The notes under the pieces were generated by a model. The model was not told where the DNA came from. It worked only from the letters and a program-made list of their open reading frames with translations, and did not search any database. A stretch of DNA of 64,000 bases. Origin: an uncultured Coxiella sp. Lineage in GTDB: Bacteria; Pseudomonadota; Gammaproteobacteria; Coxiellales; Coxiellaceae. The DNA lies in assembly GCA_902623005.1 (NCBI GenBank), contig CACNSC010000001.1, forward strand, positions 113,049 to 177,048. Reading direction: 5' to 3'. Both the position numbers and the translations under genes were made by a program. Below are positions 1 to 8,308 of this stretch, in pieces (within the stretch, counting starts at the first letter, position 1; every line of letters starts with the position of its first letter).

Positions 1-1
1 T

Positions 2-415
2 ATTTTGATCTTCGATTTTATAAGAATTTATTTTCGTTGGTCTGTGTATGGTCAGCGCCCATATGAGCGGGCTCGCCTATCTTCGCTATCGTTTCTTTGT
101 ATTGGAATCAGTGTCGTACTTTGTTTTGCTGCTAATAGGGTGGTCGCAACCGCTATAATTGTCAGTGCTGCAGTCGCTGATCCACTGATGGGTTACTTGA
201 AGGCTTTGCGTTGTCGTCGTTTTGCAGTATGTCTAGCAGGGTGTGGTGTTGTAGCACTGTGTTGGTGGCTTGTCGGCGCTGTTTCAGTTATTTTGGCTTG
301 GCAGTTGGTTGCTATTTCTTGCGTAACCGCTTTAGCCGAATACCCTAATTGGTTTTGGTGTGATGATGATTTATTGATGCAACTCCTGCCACTGCTATTG
401 ATTACTGTCATGTAA
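2..415 (+). CDS. C-terminal part of a diacylglycerol/polyprenol kinase-like (VTE5/Dgk1-type) membrane protein, cut by the window edge
   Basis: The frame is open to the left edge, so the true start lies outside; the first possible internal start is TTG at 5. About 136 residues remain, with at least three hydrophobic segments. The pattern VADPLMGYLKAL followed near the end by ALAEYPNWFWCDDDLLMQLL resembles the last conserved block of the integral-membrane CTP-dependent diacylglycerol/dolichol/phytol kinase group, in which an A-x-A-E segment is followed by an acidic D-D-N-L-type motif near the C-terminus. Here the acidic run is CDDDL. Family assignment is by motif only and could be wrong; another polytopic lipid enzyme is possible. 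A strong hairpin follows the stop at once. Confidence 0.45.
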   Translation: MLIFDFIRIYFRWSVYGQRPYERARLSSLSFLCIGISVVLCFAANRVVATAIIVSAAVADPLMGYLKALRCRRFAVCLAGCGVVALCWWLVGAVSVILAWQLVAISCVTALAEYPNWFWCDDDLLMQLLPLLLITVM

Positions 416-420
416 TAAAA

Positions 421-444
421 AACGCAGCCAACTGGCTGCGTTTT
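421..444. terminator. Bidirectional rho-independent terminator
   Basis: Nine-base perfect stem (421-429 with 434-442), loop AACT, flanked by an A-run on the left and TTTT on the right. It lies between the convergent kinase-like gene and the outer-membrane barrel gene and can serve both. Confidence 0.8.
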
Positions 445-464
445 CATAATCCATCAAAGATAAA

Positions 465-992
465 TTACAGGTAGTAATGCAAACCGAATAGGTATTCATT
501 AGCGTGTTTGTCATTACTTGAATCCGTCCATCCAACGTAATGGTAGCCAGAGAATACGTTTAATGTTTCTGTGACAGCGTATTCAAGCTCAACCGCACCT
601 TGATAAGCGAATTTAGTGGTTGCATCCTGGTCGACTGTATCGTCAGTGTAGTGAGAAGATGTGCCTTCGTTGAAATGAATGGCACCGATACCACCACCTA
701 TGCGGCTAGTAATCTTGCTTGAAAGCGCGTGATGGAAATAAAGATCAACCATACCGTGGAAGTAGTTACCCTGATTAACGAAGTTTAGATCGGCGCTAAA
801 CTTGTCGTTGATTGACGTACCGATCATGGCACCGTAAAGATTAAGATTGTTTACAGTTGTACTGTTTTCATCCTGTAAGCTAGTTAAACCCAGTTGCATA
901 CCCACGTAAGTGTCGGTGCCAATAGCTAATGCAGCTGAAGATGATACTAGTGTTAGAGCAGTAGCAGCTAACATTGCCGTTGTTTTATTCAT
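465..992 (-). CDS. Small outer-membrane beta-barrel protein (OmpA-like/opacity-type porin family)
   Basis: The 175-residue product starts with a clear Sec signal peptide (MNKTTAMLAATALTLVSSS, cleavage probably after ALA near residue 23). The rest alternates hydrophobic and polar residues as in an eight-stranded barrel, with glycine and aromatic residues at strand ends, and finishes with GLHYYL, a hydrophobic/aromatic terminus as used by the Bam machinery. ATG at 992 was chosen over the TTG at 995 because AAGGAGA lies eight bases upstream (1001-1007). The gene stands alone with about 400 bases upstream. The exact ligand or role cannot be read; an adhesion or structural role is a guess. Confidence 0.7.
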   Translation of the reverse strand: MNKTTAMLAATALTLVSSSAALAIGTDTYVGMQLGLTSLQDENSTTVNNLNLYGAMIGTSINDKFSADLNFVNQGNYFHGMVDLYFHHALSSKITSRIGGGIGAIHFNEGTSSHYTDDTVDQDATTKFAYQGAVELEYAVTETLNVFSGYHYVGWTDSSNDKHANEYLFGLHYYL

Positions 993-1389
993 CAAATCGT
1001 TCTCCTTGTAAAAATTTAACTGTCAAAAACGTGGTAAATCTTATGTCAAACTTAATCATTTTACTAGTAGTTTTATGTGGAATCTTCTTGATTAAATTTA
1101 GGTCTTTTTTGTAATGTGTATCGTCTTTTACGAAAAACTATTTATCTGGTGCGGCGGTATCGTTGTCATGTTGCTCTGTTGCCGGGTTGATAATTTAAAA
1201 TAGCATCTTTTTTGGTCATTTGTAGATTAAATCTGAGTAATAAAGTCAGAAACAATTAAGCGTGGTTATGACAGCGTGCTTTACTCGAATGGTAAATTTA
1301 TGTACGCAATAATTGATCCGGTACACATTACCTTCTCAATTTAAATTGAGTATTTTTGACGCTACAGAGGGCTAAGAAATTTAAGTACT
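993..1389. other. Intergenic region upstream of the barrel gene and downstream of nadE
   Basis: About 400 bases without a convincing gene. It holds the ribosome-binding site of the barrel gene (1001-1007) and must hold its promoter; two TTGACA-like hexamers are visible on the minus strand (near 1021 and 1044) but neither has a good -10 partner. No clear terminator follows nadE. Confidence 0.5.
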
Positions 1390-3009
1390 TTATACCCCAT
1401 TGGTGATTGGGTATCGACGGTCTTTACCAAAGGCAAATTCGCTGATGCGAACACCAATGGTACCTTGCCTACGTTTGTATTCATTGAGTTTTACTTTTTT
1501 TGCAATTTCGGTGACTAAGTCAACGTTGTGGCCGGCTTCGCTGATTTCTAAGCATGAGCGCTCTTGATTGATGAGCTGGTAAAGAATGTCGTCTAGCACG
1601 TCGTAAGTCGGCAAGCTGTCTTGATCGGTTTGATTTGGAGCTAATTCGGCTGAAGGCGGTCGATCGATGATGCGCTGTGGAATAATCATGCTCTTTTGGT
1701 TGCGATAATTGGCCAAAGCATAGACTTTTGTTTTGGCAACGTCTTTTAGGACGCAGAATCCACCGGCCATATCGCCGTACAGTGTGCAGTAGCCGACAGC
1801 AAGCTCACTTCGATTACCGGTTGTGATGACTAAATCGCCACTTTGGTTAGATAGTGCCATAAGGAGTACGCCTCGTGCTCGGGCTTGAATGTTTTCCAAC
1901 ACGGTCGAGCCACCGGAAGCTGTGATAAATGGGGTCAGTTGCTGTTGGAAGGCCTGTCTTATATCGTCAATTCTCAATGTATGATGTTGGATATTCAGAA
2001 GACTAGCCATTAATTCGGCATCTTCCGTACTGATGCTGCTAGTGTATTCTGAGGGCATCATCACCGTTGTGATTCGGTCAGGACCTAACGCATCAACGGC
2101 AATCGCTAAAGACAAAGCAGAGTCAATGCCGCCTGAGAGCCCAAGCAGTACGCCAGGAAAATGATTCTTGTTGACGTAGTCTCTGAGTCCTAACACCAAT
2201 GCCTGATAGACGTGATCCAACGAGTCGGACTCTTGTTCGATTGGAGATGGTTTGAACTTAAGAGAAAGATTGTCGAGCTGACATTGAGTGGTGATTACCG
2301 CCTCTTGAAAAAAAGGTGCTTGCAATACGCGTCGGCCTGTTTGGTCGAGCACCATTGAGCCGCCATCAAAAACCAGTTCGTCTTGACCGCCGATTAAGTT
2401 GCAATAAATAATCGGGCGATTGATCTCTTGTGCGCGCTTTGCAAGTATTTGCTTGCGTTTTTGATGTTTATACTGATCGAAGGGTGAAGCGTTGAGGCTG
2501 ACAATAGCATCAATACCTAATTCGGCAAGTTGTCGGCATGGCTCGGCGTGCCATAAGTCCTCACAAACCAGTAATCCAAAGCAAACACCATTCACACGGA
2601 AAGATGCGGGTGTAGTTCCAGGCGTGAAATAACGCAGTTCGTCAAAGACCGTGTGGTTTGGTAAGTGATTTTTGTGATAGACGGCTTGTACTTGATGGTT
2701 TTGCAGCACTACCGCACTGTTGTGGAGATGGTCTTCAGAGCGCCACGGCATCCCTATAACCAGTGTGGTTTCTGGCATGTCTTTTAAAAGAGTATGCAAA
2801 GCTTGCTCGCAAGATTGATGAAAATGATCTCGGAATAGAAGATCTTCGGGTGGGTAGCCAGTGAGGCACATCTCTGGGAAAATAATCAAGTCCACATCGG
2901 GTTGCTCGCACAAGACTTGCTGTGCTACTGACAGGATTCGCTCTGCATTGCCGGTAATATCACCAACGGTCACATTAATCTGGGCAATGGTAATTTTAAC
3001 ACCGTTCAT
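1390..3009 (-). CDS. nadE: Glutamine-dependent NAD+ synthetase
   Basis: NadE makes NAD+ from deamido-NAD+ with ATP and ammonia taken from glutamine, in the cytoplasm. The 539 residues match the two-domain family. The N-terminal nitrilase-fold glutaminase (about 1-250) shows the catalytic triad: Glu46 in FPEMCLTG, Lys113 in YHKNHLP and Cys149 in LLVCEDLW. The C-terminal synthetase (about 270-539) has the PP-loop LSGGIDSAL (residues 291-299) and the TTGNRSELAVGY signature. The upstream Mth938-domain gene overlaps its start by four bases, so the two are probably co-transcribed. All key residues are present and the length is normal for the bacterial two-domain enzyme. Confidence 0.97.
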   Translation of the reverse strand: MNGVKITIAQINVTVGDITGNAERILSVAQQVLCEQPDVDLIIFPEMCLTGYPPEDLLFRDHFHQSCEQALHTLLKDMPETTLVIGMPWRSEDHLHNSAVVLQNHQVQAVYHKNHLPNHTVFDELRYFTPGTTPASFRVNGVCFGLLVCEDLWHAEPCRQLAELGIDAIVSLNASPFDQYKHQKRKQILAKRAQEINRPIIYCNLIGGQDELVFDGGSMVLDQTGRRVLQAPFFQEAVITTQCQLDNLSLKFKPSPIEQESDSLDHVYQALVLGLRDYVNKNHFPGVLLGLSGGIDSALSLAIAVDALGPDRITTVMMPSEYTSSISTEDAELMASLLNIQHHTLRIDDIRQAFQQQLTPFITASGGSTVLENIQARARGVLLMALSNQSGDLVITTGNRSELAVGYCTLYGDMAGGFCVLKDVAKTKVYALANYRNQKSMIIPQRIIDRPPSAELAPNQTDQDSLPTYDVLDDILYQLINQERSCLEISEAGHNVDLVTEIAKKVKLNEYKRRQGTIGVRISEFAFGKDRRYPITNGV

Positions 3010-3377
3010 CGAATCAGTACCGCGGCTAGAACGTTGCGTTGGTCAGATGAGAGTAGTGCAAAAGTTTTGCAAGCAGCAGATGAGTGCATGACTTCCACGC
3101 CGATTTTCTTCTCATATAGGGGGGCTAAAAGTGCTGGCGGGAGATGATGGTGTTGTGCGCCGGTACCAATCAAAATCAGATCCGGCTGATAGTCTAGGCA
3201 TTGAATAATATCCGCTGTTTCAAGCTCGGATAAGCTTTGTGGTCGCCAAGCAGTATGAGGTTGTGTTGGGTGAATCAGTAGACTGTGTGAGTAAGGTGTT
3301 TTATTAATGCACACTTCGCCGGGCTCATAGGCCGTAATGGTAAAGGAGGAAGCATTTTGATCGCGGTGAAGTTCCAT
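3006..3377 (-). CDS. Mth938-like domain protein (DUF498 / NDUFAF3 family)
   Basis: A 123-residue protein with the family pattern: an N-terminal beta-rich part, the ADIIQCL...PDLILIGTG stretch in the middle and the GVEVMHSSAACKTFALL block, where a Thr/Ser-rich motif is followed by a segment that normally reads TFN or TYN. The family folds as a single alpha/beta domain; the mitochondrial homologue NDUFAF3 is a complex I assembly factor, and the bacterial role is not settled. Its stop overlaps the nadE start by four bases. The start at 3377 (ATG) has a purine-rich AAGG-type site a few bases upstream on the minus strand. Confidence 0.8.
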   Translation of the reverse strand: MELHRDQNASSFTITAYEPGEVCINKTPYSHSLLIHPTQPHTAWRPQSLSELETADIIQCLDYQPDLILIGTGAQHHHLPPALLAPLYEKKIGVEVMHSSAACKTFALLSSDQRNVLAAVLIR

Positions 3378-3723
3378 GGTTCTGAAAATCTCGATTTTGT
3401 CAGGTTGGTTGCATTATGGTGTGCTTTGTTGGATTTTTCCACATCCGGTAGTGAATTTTAATTGATAAGTCGGCTGGCACCGTGCGGGTTTGTGCTCAAG
3501 ACAAACTAGAAATATAAAATTAGATATTTATCAATTAGTTATGTGTTATCTCACTGGTGCGTTTGCTCATTCGTCTCGGCTGCAGATGCCTAAGTATCGG
3601 CGCTGATTTAAGTCGGTGGCGTGAGACTTGCGTCTTGGGGGTGTTTTCATTAGACTGCGCGCTTAGTTTTAACTCCTTGCTTCTCGCTATCTGTTGAGGG
3701 GCTACAAACCGAGAGGGGAAATC
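3378..3723. promoter_or_regulatory. Divergent control region between the Mth938 gene and rpsF
   Basis: About 345 bases separate the two divergent starts, so promoters for both units must lie here. A possible plus-strand sigma-70 pair is TTGTGC at 3490-3495 with TATAAA at 3513-3518, spacer 17; the -35 is weak. The long transcribed leader before rpsF would leave room for the S6:S18 autoregulatory RNA found upstream of rpsF in many bacteria, and an ACCGAGAGG stretch lies just before the start, but no structure was confirmed. A 65-codon minus-strand frame here has no ribosome-binding site and was not called. Confidence 0.35.
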
Positions 3724-4098
3724 GTGAATCATTACGAAATCGTTTTTTTAGTGCATCCTAGTCAAAGCCCGCAGGTACCTGGAATGGTAGAGCGCTATCG
3801 CAAGTTGGTAACAGACCACAGTGGTACCGTTCATCGTTTGGAAGACTGGGGACGTCGTCAATTGGCCTACGCCATCAATAAGGTACACAAAGCTCACTAC
3901 ATCCTGATGAATATTGAGTGTGATTACAAAGTCATCGCGGAGTTCGAAGAAATATTCCGTTATAACGATGCTGTTATTCGACACATGGTTTTGCGCTGTA
4001 AAAAAGCCGTAAAACAATCCAGCCCGCTTAAAGTATTGGACTTACTCGACGCTCCAGTTAAAACGGAAGCCGATGCTCCTGTTGAATCTAACGCTTAA
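3724..4098 (+). CDS. rpsF: 30S ribosomal protein S6
   Basis: S6 binds the central domain of 16S rRNA together with S18. The product begins [18 protein letters not shown], the normal S6 N-terminus, when the GTG at 3724 is used; GAGG at 3713-3716 is well spaced for it. The longer frame from 3694 adds ten residues unlike S6. Conserved blocks [16 protein letters not shown] and the R-H-M-V-L-R segment are present. The 124 residues include a short acidic tail, common in gammaproteobacteria. It heads the rpsF-rpsR-DUF2232-rplI-dnaB-alr block. Confidence 0.96.
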   Translation: MNHYEIVFLVHPSQSPQVPGMVERYRKLVTDHSGTVHRLEDWGRRQLAYAINKVHKAHYILMNIECDYKVIAEFEEIFRYNDAVIRHMVLRCKKAVKQSSPLKVLDLLDAPVKTEADAPVESNA

Positions 4099-4126
4099 TC
4101 CACACTATTCATAAAAGGTTTTTATC

Positions 4127-4354
4127 ATGGGAAATTATTTTCAAAGAAAAAAAGTTACTTCTTTTACGCGCGATGATATCGAAAAGATTACTTACCAAAA
4201 TCTCGATATTCTCAAGGAATTTACAATGGAGTCTGGGCGAATCGTTCCTAGTCGTATCACTGGGACTCAAGCGCGCTATCAGCGATTGGTTTCTACGGCA
4301 GTAAAACGTGCTCGCTTCTTAGCCTTGTTGCCTTACTGCGATCGTCACGAGTAA
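4127..4354 (+). CDS. rpsR: 30S ribosomal protein S18
   Basis: A 75-residue protein with the family core: [28 protein letters not shown] and [12 protein letters not shown]18 pairs with S6 on the small subunit. The N-terminus reads [10 protein letters not shown], lacking the cysteine found in zinc-type S18, so it is the cysteine-free form. An AAAAGG element lies about ten bases upstream. It is 28 bases after rpsF, as expected for the operon. Confidence 0.97.
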   Translation: MGNYFQRKKVTSFTRDDIEKITYQNLDILKEFTMESGRIVPSRITGTQARYQRLVSTAVKRARFLALLPYCDRHE

Positions 4355-4381
4355 TAGATTTAATCAACCGAGGTGCTTGCT

Positions 4382-5281
4382 GTGGTGCGATTTGGCCAGT
4401 TTTTACTGAAACAGCCTTACTATGCAGCTGCTGTGGTTCTATTGTTGATAGTGTCGCCGATATTCTCGGCGTTCACCTTTGTAATAGCTGCAGCGATCGT
4501 TGTACTAGTCACTTTGCAGCAGGGCGCTAAGTCCGGTGCTTTTCTTCTTTTATGGGTAGCATTACCGGCAGTCGTGTCTTTTTGGTTTCAAGGCGTAACA
4601 GGCTACGAAGCGCTGATGCTATTTTGCCTTTCTCAATATTTACTTGCTTTGTTGTTGAGAGAGTTTTCCTCATGGGCGCTAGTACTTGAAGCTTTGTTGG
4701 TGATCGCTCTATTTGTCATACTCGCGATTCATTGGCTATTTCCAGATGTTACAGCATGGTGGCAAAGCCATCTTCAAAGCATGTACTCCTCATCATCGAT
4801 GTTAGCTTCAATCTCAGACAGTGAGAAGCAGCTCATTGCCTCGACATTTTCGCCGTATGCAACCGGTGTGTTTGCCTTTTACATGATGAGTTTCTTGTTT
4901 TTAGGATTACTGGCAGGTCGTTTTTGGCAGGCGGCTGTCAATGACCAGGTTGCTGCGTTTCGTCAGTCAGTGCTTTCGATCCGAGTGAATCATTGGGTAG
5001 TCTGGCTTGCGGCATTGTGTGTGCTTGGTTTTCTATGCAAGGTTCCGATGTTTGTCGATAGCATTGCTGCGATTTTGATGCCTTTTGTTGTCGCAGCGTT
5101 TTGTTTATTGCATACCCTTGCCAGGGGGCGTGCAGGTATTTCAGTTGCTTTGGTCGGCTTGTACATTGGTTTATTATTTCTACAGTATATTGTGGCGCCT
5201 TTACTCGCCATCACGGCCGTCATGGATGCTTTTTTTGATTTTAGACAGCGCTTGTCTCCATCAACACATCAACAAACCTAA
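4382..5281 (+). CDS. DUF2232 family integral membrane protein
   Basis: About 299 residues, almost entirely hydrophobic, with some eight transmembrane segments. A gene of this kind (DUF2232, YybS-like) sits between rpsR and rplI in many gammaproteobacteria, and the conserved position is the main reason for the call. Its function is unknown. The GTG at 4382 was preferred over GTG 4373 because GAGG at 4370-4373 is then eight bases upstream; GTG 4385 is also possible. The C-terminal segment ALVGLYIGLLF...DAFFDFR is typical of the family end. Confidence 0.75.
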   Translation: MVRFGQFLLKQPYYAAAVVLLLIVSPIFSAFTFVIAAAIVVLVTLQQGAKSGAFLLLWVALPAVVSFWFQGVTGYEALMLFCLSQYLLALLLREFSSWALVLEALLVIALFVILAIHWLFPDVTAWWQSHLQSMYSSSSMLASISDSEKQLIASTFSPYATGVFAFYMMSFLFLGLLAGRFWQAAVNDQVAAFRQSVLSIRVNHWVVWLAALCVLGFLCKVPMFVDSIAAILMPFVVAAFCLLHTLARGRAGISVALVGLYIGLLFLQYIVAPLLAITAVMDAFFDFRQRLSPSTHQQT

Positions 5282-5307
5282 TTAATTATTTACACGAGGA
5301 TTTTATA

Positions 5308-5766
5308 ATGAAAGTTATTCTGCAAGAAAATATCGCAAGTTTAGGCAAGGTTGGCGATCAAGTTACTGTTAAGGCCGGTTTTGCACGTAATTTTTTATTG
5401 CCTCAGCAGAAGGCAATGATTGCAACAGCAGCTAATCTTGTCGACTTCGAATCACGCCGAGTCGAATTAGAAAAGCTTGCCGCTGAAAAGCTAGCACATG
5501 CAAAGCAGCGTGCAGAAGCGGTTGCTAGCCTGAGTGTCACTATCGAAGCTCTAGCTAGTGATGAAGGTAAGTTATTTGGTTCGATTGGTCCACGTGAAGT
5601 GGCTGACGCTATGATTGCTGCAGGTGCTGATACTATTGAGAAGCGTGAAGTGGTAATGAGCGATGGTCCTATTCGTCATTTAGGTGAGCATACGGTCGTG
5701 CTGTCCTTTCATTCAGAAGTATCAATTGAATTGCCATTAACAATAACCGCAAAAGCCAGTTCTTAA
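5308..5766 (+). CDS. rplI: 50S ribosomal protein L9
   Basis: A 152-residue protein with the L9 architecture: an N-terminal rRNA-binding domain (MKVILQENIASLGKVGD, then the GFARNFLLPQ.KA motif near residues 25-35), a long connecting helix rich in Glu/Lys/Ala, and a C-terminal domain with GKLFGSIGPREVADA and a HTVVLSFHSEV strand. L9 sits at the base of the L1 stalk. An AGGA element (5296-5299) precedes the ATG. The start lies 26 bases after the DUF2232 gene. Confidence 0.97.
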   Translation: MKVILQENIASLGKVGDQVTVKAGFARNFLLPQQKAMIATAANLVDFESRRVELEKLAAEKLAHAKQRAEAVASLSVTIEALASDEGKLFGSIGPREVADAMIAAGADTIEKREVVMSDGPIRHLGEHTVVLSFHSEVSIELPLTITAKASS

Positions 5767-5772
5767 TTGGTT

Positions 5773-5803
5773 GATGGACCAGTAGTGATTCTACTGGTCC
5801 ATC
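5773..5803 (+). other. Perfect 13-bp hairpin between rplI and dnaB
   Basis: 5773-5785 pairs without mismatch with 5791-5803 around the loop TGATT. No T-run follows, so it is not a standard terminator; it could be an RNA processing or stability element separating ribosomal-protein from dnaB expression, or a Rho-linked stop. The long reading frame that begins at its right edge (5804) would put the dnaB start inside the stem, which argues for the later ATG at 5831. Confidence 0.55.
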
Positions 5804-5830
5804 ATGGTTTGCGGTGATAGACTTATCGGC

Positions 5831-7210
5831 ATGAATACATCAGTAGCAACACCGCCAAAGGACCCTGCGTTAAATGCTAAGGTTCCACCATACTCCATCG
5901 AAGCTGAACAATCTGTTCTAGGTGCACTTTTACTTGATAATCGCGCATGGGACCGTGTCGTTGAACATGTCACCGTCGCTGATTTTTATAGAAAAGAGCA
6001 CCAAGTCATCTTTACCACCATTCAGTCTCTAATCGATCGCAGTCAACCCTGTGACAGTTTAACGTTAGCCGAAGAATTGAAGCAGCTTAATCAACTTGAC
6101 CGTGTTGGTGGAGAGAGTTATTTATTTGAGCTTGCCAACGCGACTCCCAGCAGTGCTAACGTTTCATCGTATGCCACGATTGTTAGAGAGCGCTCAGTAT
6201 TGCGTAAAATGATTGCTGTTGGTTCTGATCTAGTTGATAACGCACTAAATACTCAAGGTAGAAGTCCTAAAGATTTATTAGACAAGGCCGAGCGTGAAGT
6301 CTATAGCATTGCAGAGCAACAGTTGCGTGGTGCTGGTCCAGTCAAAATTAGTGATCTTTTGTCGGCTGCAACTCAAAAAATAGATGACTTGTTTAATTCA
6401 GGCGAAGCGATCACGGGTGTTTCCACGGGTTTCTATGACTTTGACAGTATGACTTCTGGTTTGCAATCTGGTGATTTAGTCATTGTAGCCGGTCGTCCTT
6501 CAATGGGTAAAACCACCTTTGCTATGAACATTGCTGAGACGGTTGCGGTGAGTAATAAATCAGTGCTGGTATTTAGTTTGGAGATGCCTGGTGAGCACCT
6601 CACTATGAGAATGTTGTCTTCATTAGGCCGTATCAATCAGCACAATGTACGAACTGGTAATCTTTGTGATGATGATTGGCCGCGAATTAGTTCTGCAGTG
6701 AGTATGTTGTCTGATGTGCCGTTATACATTGATGATACTCCTGCTTTATCACCCAGTGAGTTACGAGCTAGAGCTCGGCGAGTTGCGCGCGAGAATAATG
6801 GCCTCGATTTGATTGTGATTGATTATTTACAGCTCATGCAAGTGCCAGAAATGAAAGACAATCGTACCAATGAAGTGGCAGAAATATCACGCTCACTTAA
6901 ATCACTTGCTAAAGAGTTGGGTTGTCCTGTGATTGCGGCATCGCAGCTAAACCGGGGGTTGGAGTCGAGAACCGATAAGCGCCCGGTGATGTCTGATTTG
7001 AGAGAGTCGGGCTCGATCGAGCAAGATGCCGATCTGATTGCGTTCATTTATCGCGACGAAGTTTATAATCCAGACTCACCCGATAAGGGTGTTGCAGAAA
7101 TTTTAATTCGTAAGCAACGTAATGGCCCAATCGGTGAAGTTCGTTTGGCCTTCTTGGGCGAATACACCCGTTTTGATAATTTAACGCAGAATTTCCAATC
7201 CGGGGCGTGA
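5831..7210 (+). CDS. dnaB: Replicative DNA helicase DnaB
   Basis: DnaB is the hexameric helicase that unwinds DNA at the replication fork. The N-terminal helical domain starts with PPYSIEAEQSVLGALLLDN, the family signature. The RecA-like domain carries Walker A GRPSMGKTTFA (about residues 219-229), LVFSLEMPGE, the Walker B-like LIVIDYLQLM and the RLxESGSIEQDAD segment. The length of 459 residues from ATG 5831 is normal. An in-frame ATG at 5804 would add nine residues but lies on the edge of a perfect hairpin. The gene is followed by alr two bases later, as in Legionella-like gene orders. No intein is present. Confidence 0.96.
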   Translation: MNTSVATPPKDPALNAKVPPYSIEAEQSVLGALLLDNRAWDRVVEHVTVADFYRKEHQVIFTTIQSLIDRSQPCDSLTLAEELKQLNQLDRVGGESYLFELANATPSSANVSSYATIVRERSVLRKMIAVGSDLVDNALNTQGRSPKDLLDKAEREVYSIAEQQLRGAGPVKISDLLSAATQKIDDLFNSGEAITGVSTGFYDFDSMTSGLQSGDLVIVAGRPSMGKTTFAMNIAETVAVSNKSVLVFSLEMPGEHLTMRMLSSLGRINQHNVRTGNLCDDDWPRISSAVSMLSDVPLYIDDTPALSPSELRARARRVARENNGLDLIVIDYLQLMQVPEMKDNRTNEVAEISRSLKSLAKELGCPVIAASQLNRGLESRTDKRPVMSDLRESGSIEQDADLIAFIYRDEVYNPDSPDKGVAEILIRKQRNGPIGEVRLAFLGEYTRFDNLTQNFQSGA

Positions 7211-7212
7211 CA

Positions 7213-8295
7213 ATGTCTCTCTGTCGATATGCCGAGATAAATCTCGATCACATTCGTCATAACTTTTCACAAGTTAAATCCCTAACGCCTAACTCATCGA
7301 TCATGGTCATGTTGAAAGCTAATGCTTATGGTCATGGTGCCGTTGAAATTGCAAAAACATTAGTTGATGCCCAAGCATTTGGAGTTGCTACTATCGACGA
7401 GGCCATTGAGCTTAGGGAAGCAGGTATTACTCAGGCGATTGTGGTTATGACCGGTTTTTTAACCGCGGAGGAATACGCCTGTATCAAAGCTTATGAGTTG
7501 GACTGCATTGTTCACGATACCTATCAACTCTCTTTCATAGAAAAATTTGGACTCGCTAAACGTTCACGCCTATGGTTAAAGGTTGATACGGGTATGCATC
7601 GTCTGGGATTTACGCCAGTAACTTTTATGCAGTCTTTCAATCAGCTCAAGTCGCTAGGTATAAAACCAGAGCAATGTGTCGTAATGACCCATATGGCTTG
7701 TGCGGATGAGCTAACATCTGAAATGAGTATTGCGCAATGGCAACAATTTAAAACAATCACCGATGAGTTGCCATGTATGAGAAGCGTGACTAATTCAGCT
7801 GCTTTATTGAATCATCCTGACATGCACTGTGATTGGGTGCGAGCGGGTTTTACAATTTATGGTGGTTCAGCTATACCGCAGCGATCGGCCAATTCATTAG
7901 GTTTGCGACCTGCAATGACTTTGCGCTCGCGAGTGATTGCTACAAAACATGTGCATGCCGGTGAGTCAGTTGGGTATGGCAAAACATGGATAGCTGAATC
8001 AACGACAACAGTTGCTGTCGTTGCCATCGGTTATGGTGATGGGTATCCAAGGCGTGCACCATCAGGTACACCGGTGTTGATTGAAGGGTGTTTGTATCCG
8101 ATTGTTGGACGTGTATCAATGGATCTAATTACCGTCGATATTGGCTCTGCTAATAGCATAAAGCCAGGTGCAACTGTCACGCTATGGGGTGAGGGTTTAC
8201 CAGTCGAGGATGTCGCGCAACATTGTGGTACTATCGGTTACGAATTAATGGCACAGCTGACTCGTCGTGTAAAGCGCGTGGTGGTTTCTGCTTAG
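7213..8295 (+). CDS. alr: Alanine racemase
   Basis: Alr interconverts L- and D-alanine for peptidoglycan, using pyridoxal phosphate. The PLP lysine is Lys35 in MLKANAYGHG and the second catalytic base is the tyrosine in SVGYGKTW (about residue 255). Also present are LWLKVDTGMHRLGF, the GDGYPRR phosphate-binding stretch and GRVSMDLITVD. The 360 residues are full length. ATG 7213 was chosen over an overlapping GTG at 7207 because GGGG at 7202-7205 is seven bases upstream. It lies directly behind dnaB and is likely co-transcribed. Confidence 0.95.
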   Translation: MSLCRYAEINLDHIRHNFSQVKSLTPNSSIMVMLKANAYGHGAVEIAKTLVDAQAFGVATIDEAIELREAGITQAIVVMTGFLTAEEYACIKAYELDCIVHDTYQLSFIEKFGLAKRSRLWLKVDTGMHRLGFTPVTFMQSFNQLKSLGIKPEQCVVMTHMACADELTSEMSIAQWQQFKTITDELPCMRSVTNSAALLNHPDMHCDWVRAGFTIYGGSAIPQRSANSLGLRPAMTLRSRVIATKHVHAGESVGYGKTWIAESTTTVAVVAIGYGDGYPRRAPSGTPVLIEGCLYPIVGRVSMDLITVDIGSANSIKPGATVTLWGEGLPVEDVAQHCGTIGYELMAQLTRRVKRVVVSA

Positions 8296-8308
8296 GGATG
8301 TTATACAA

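Noticed and set aside
3535..3732. 65-codon minus-strand frame upstream of rpsF
   Set aside because: No ribosome-binding site or similarity; it overlaps the rpsF start and occupies the expected leader region.
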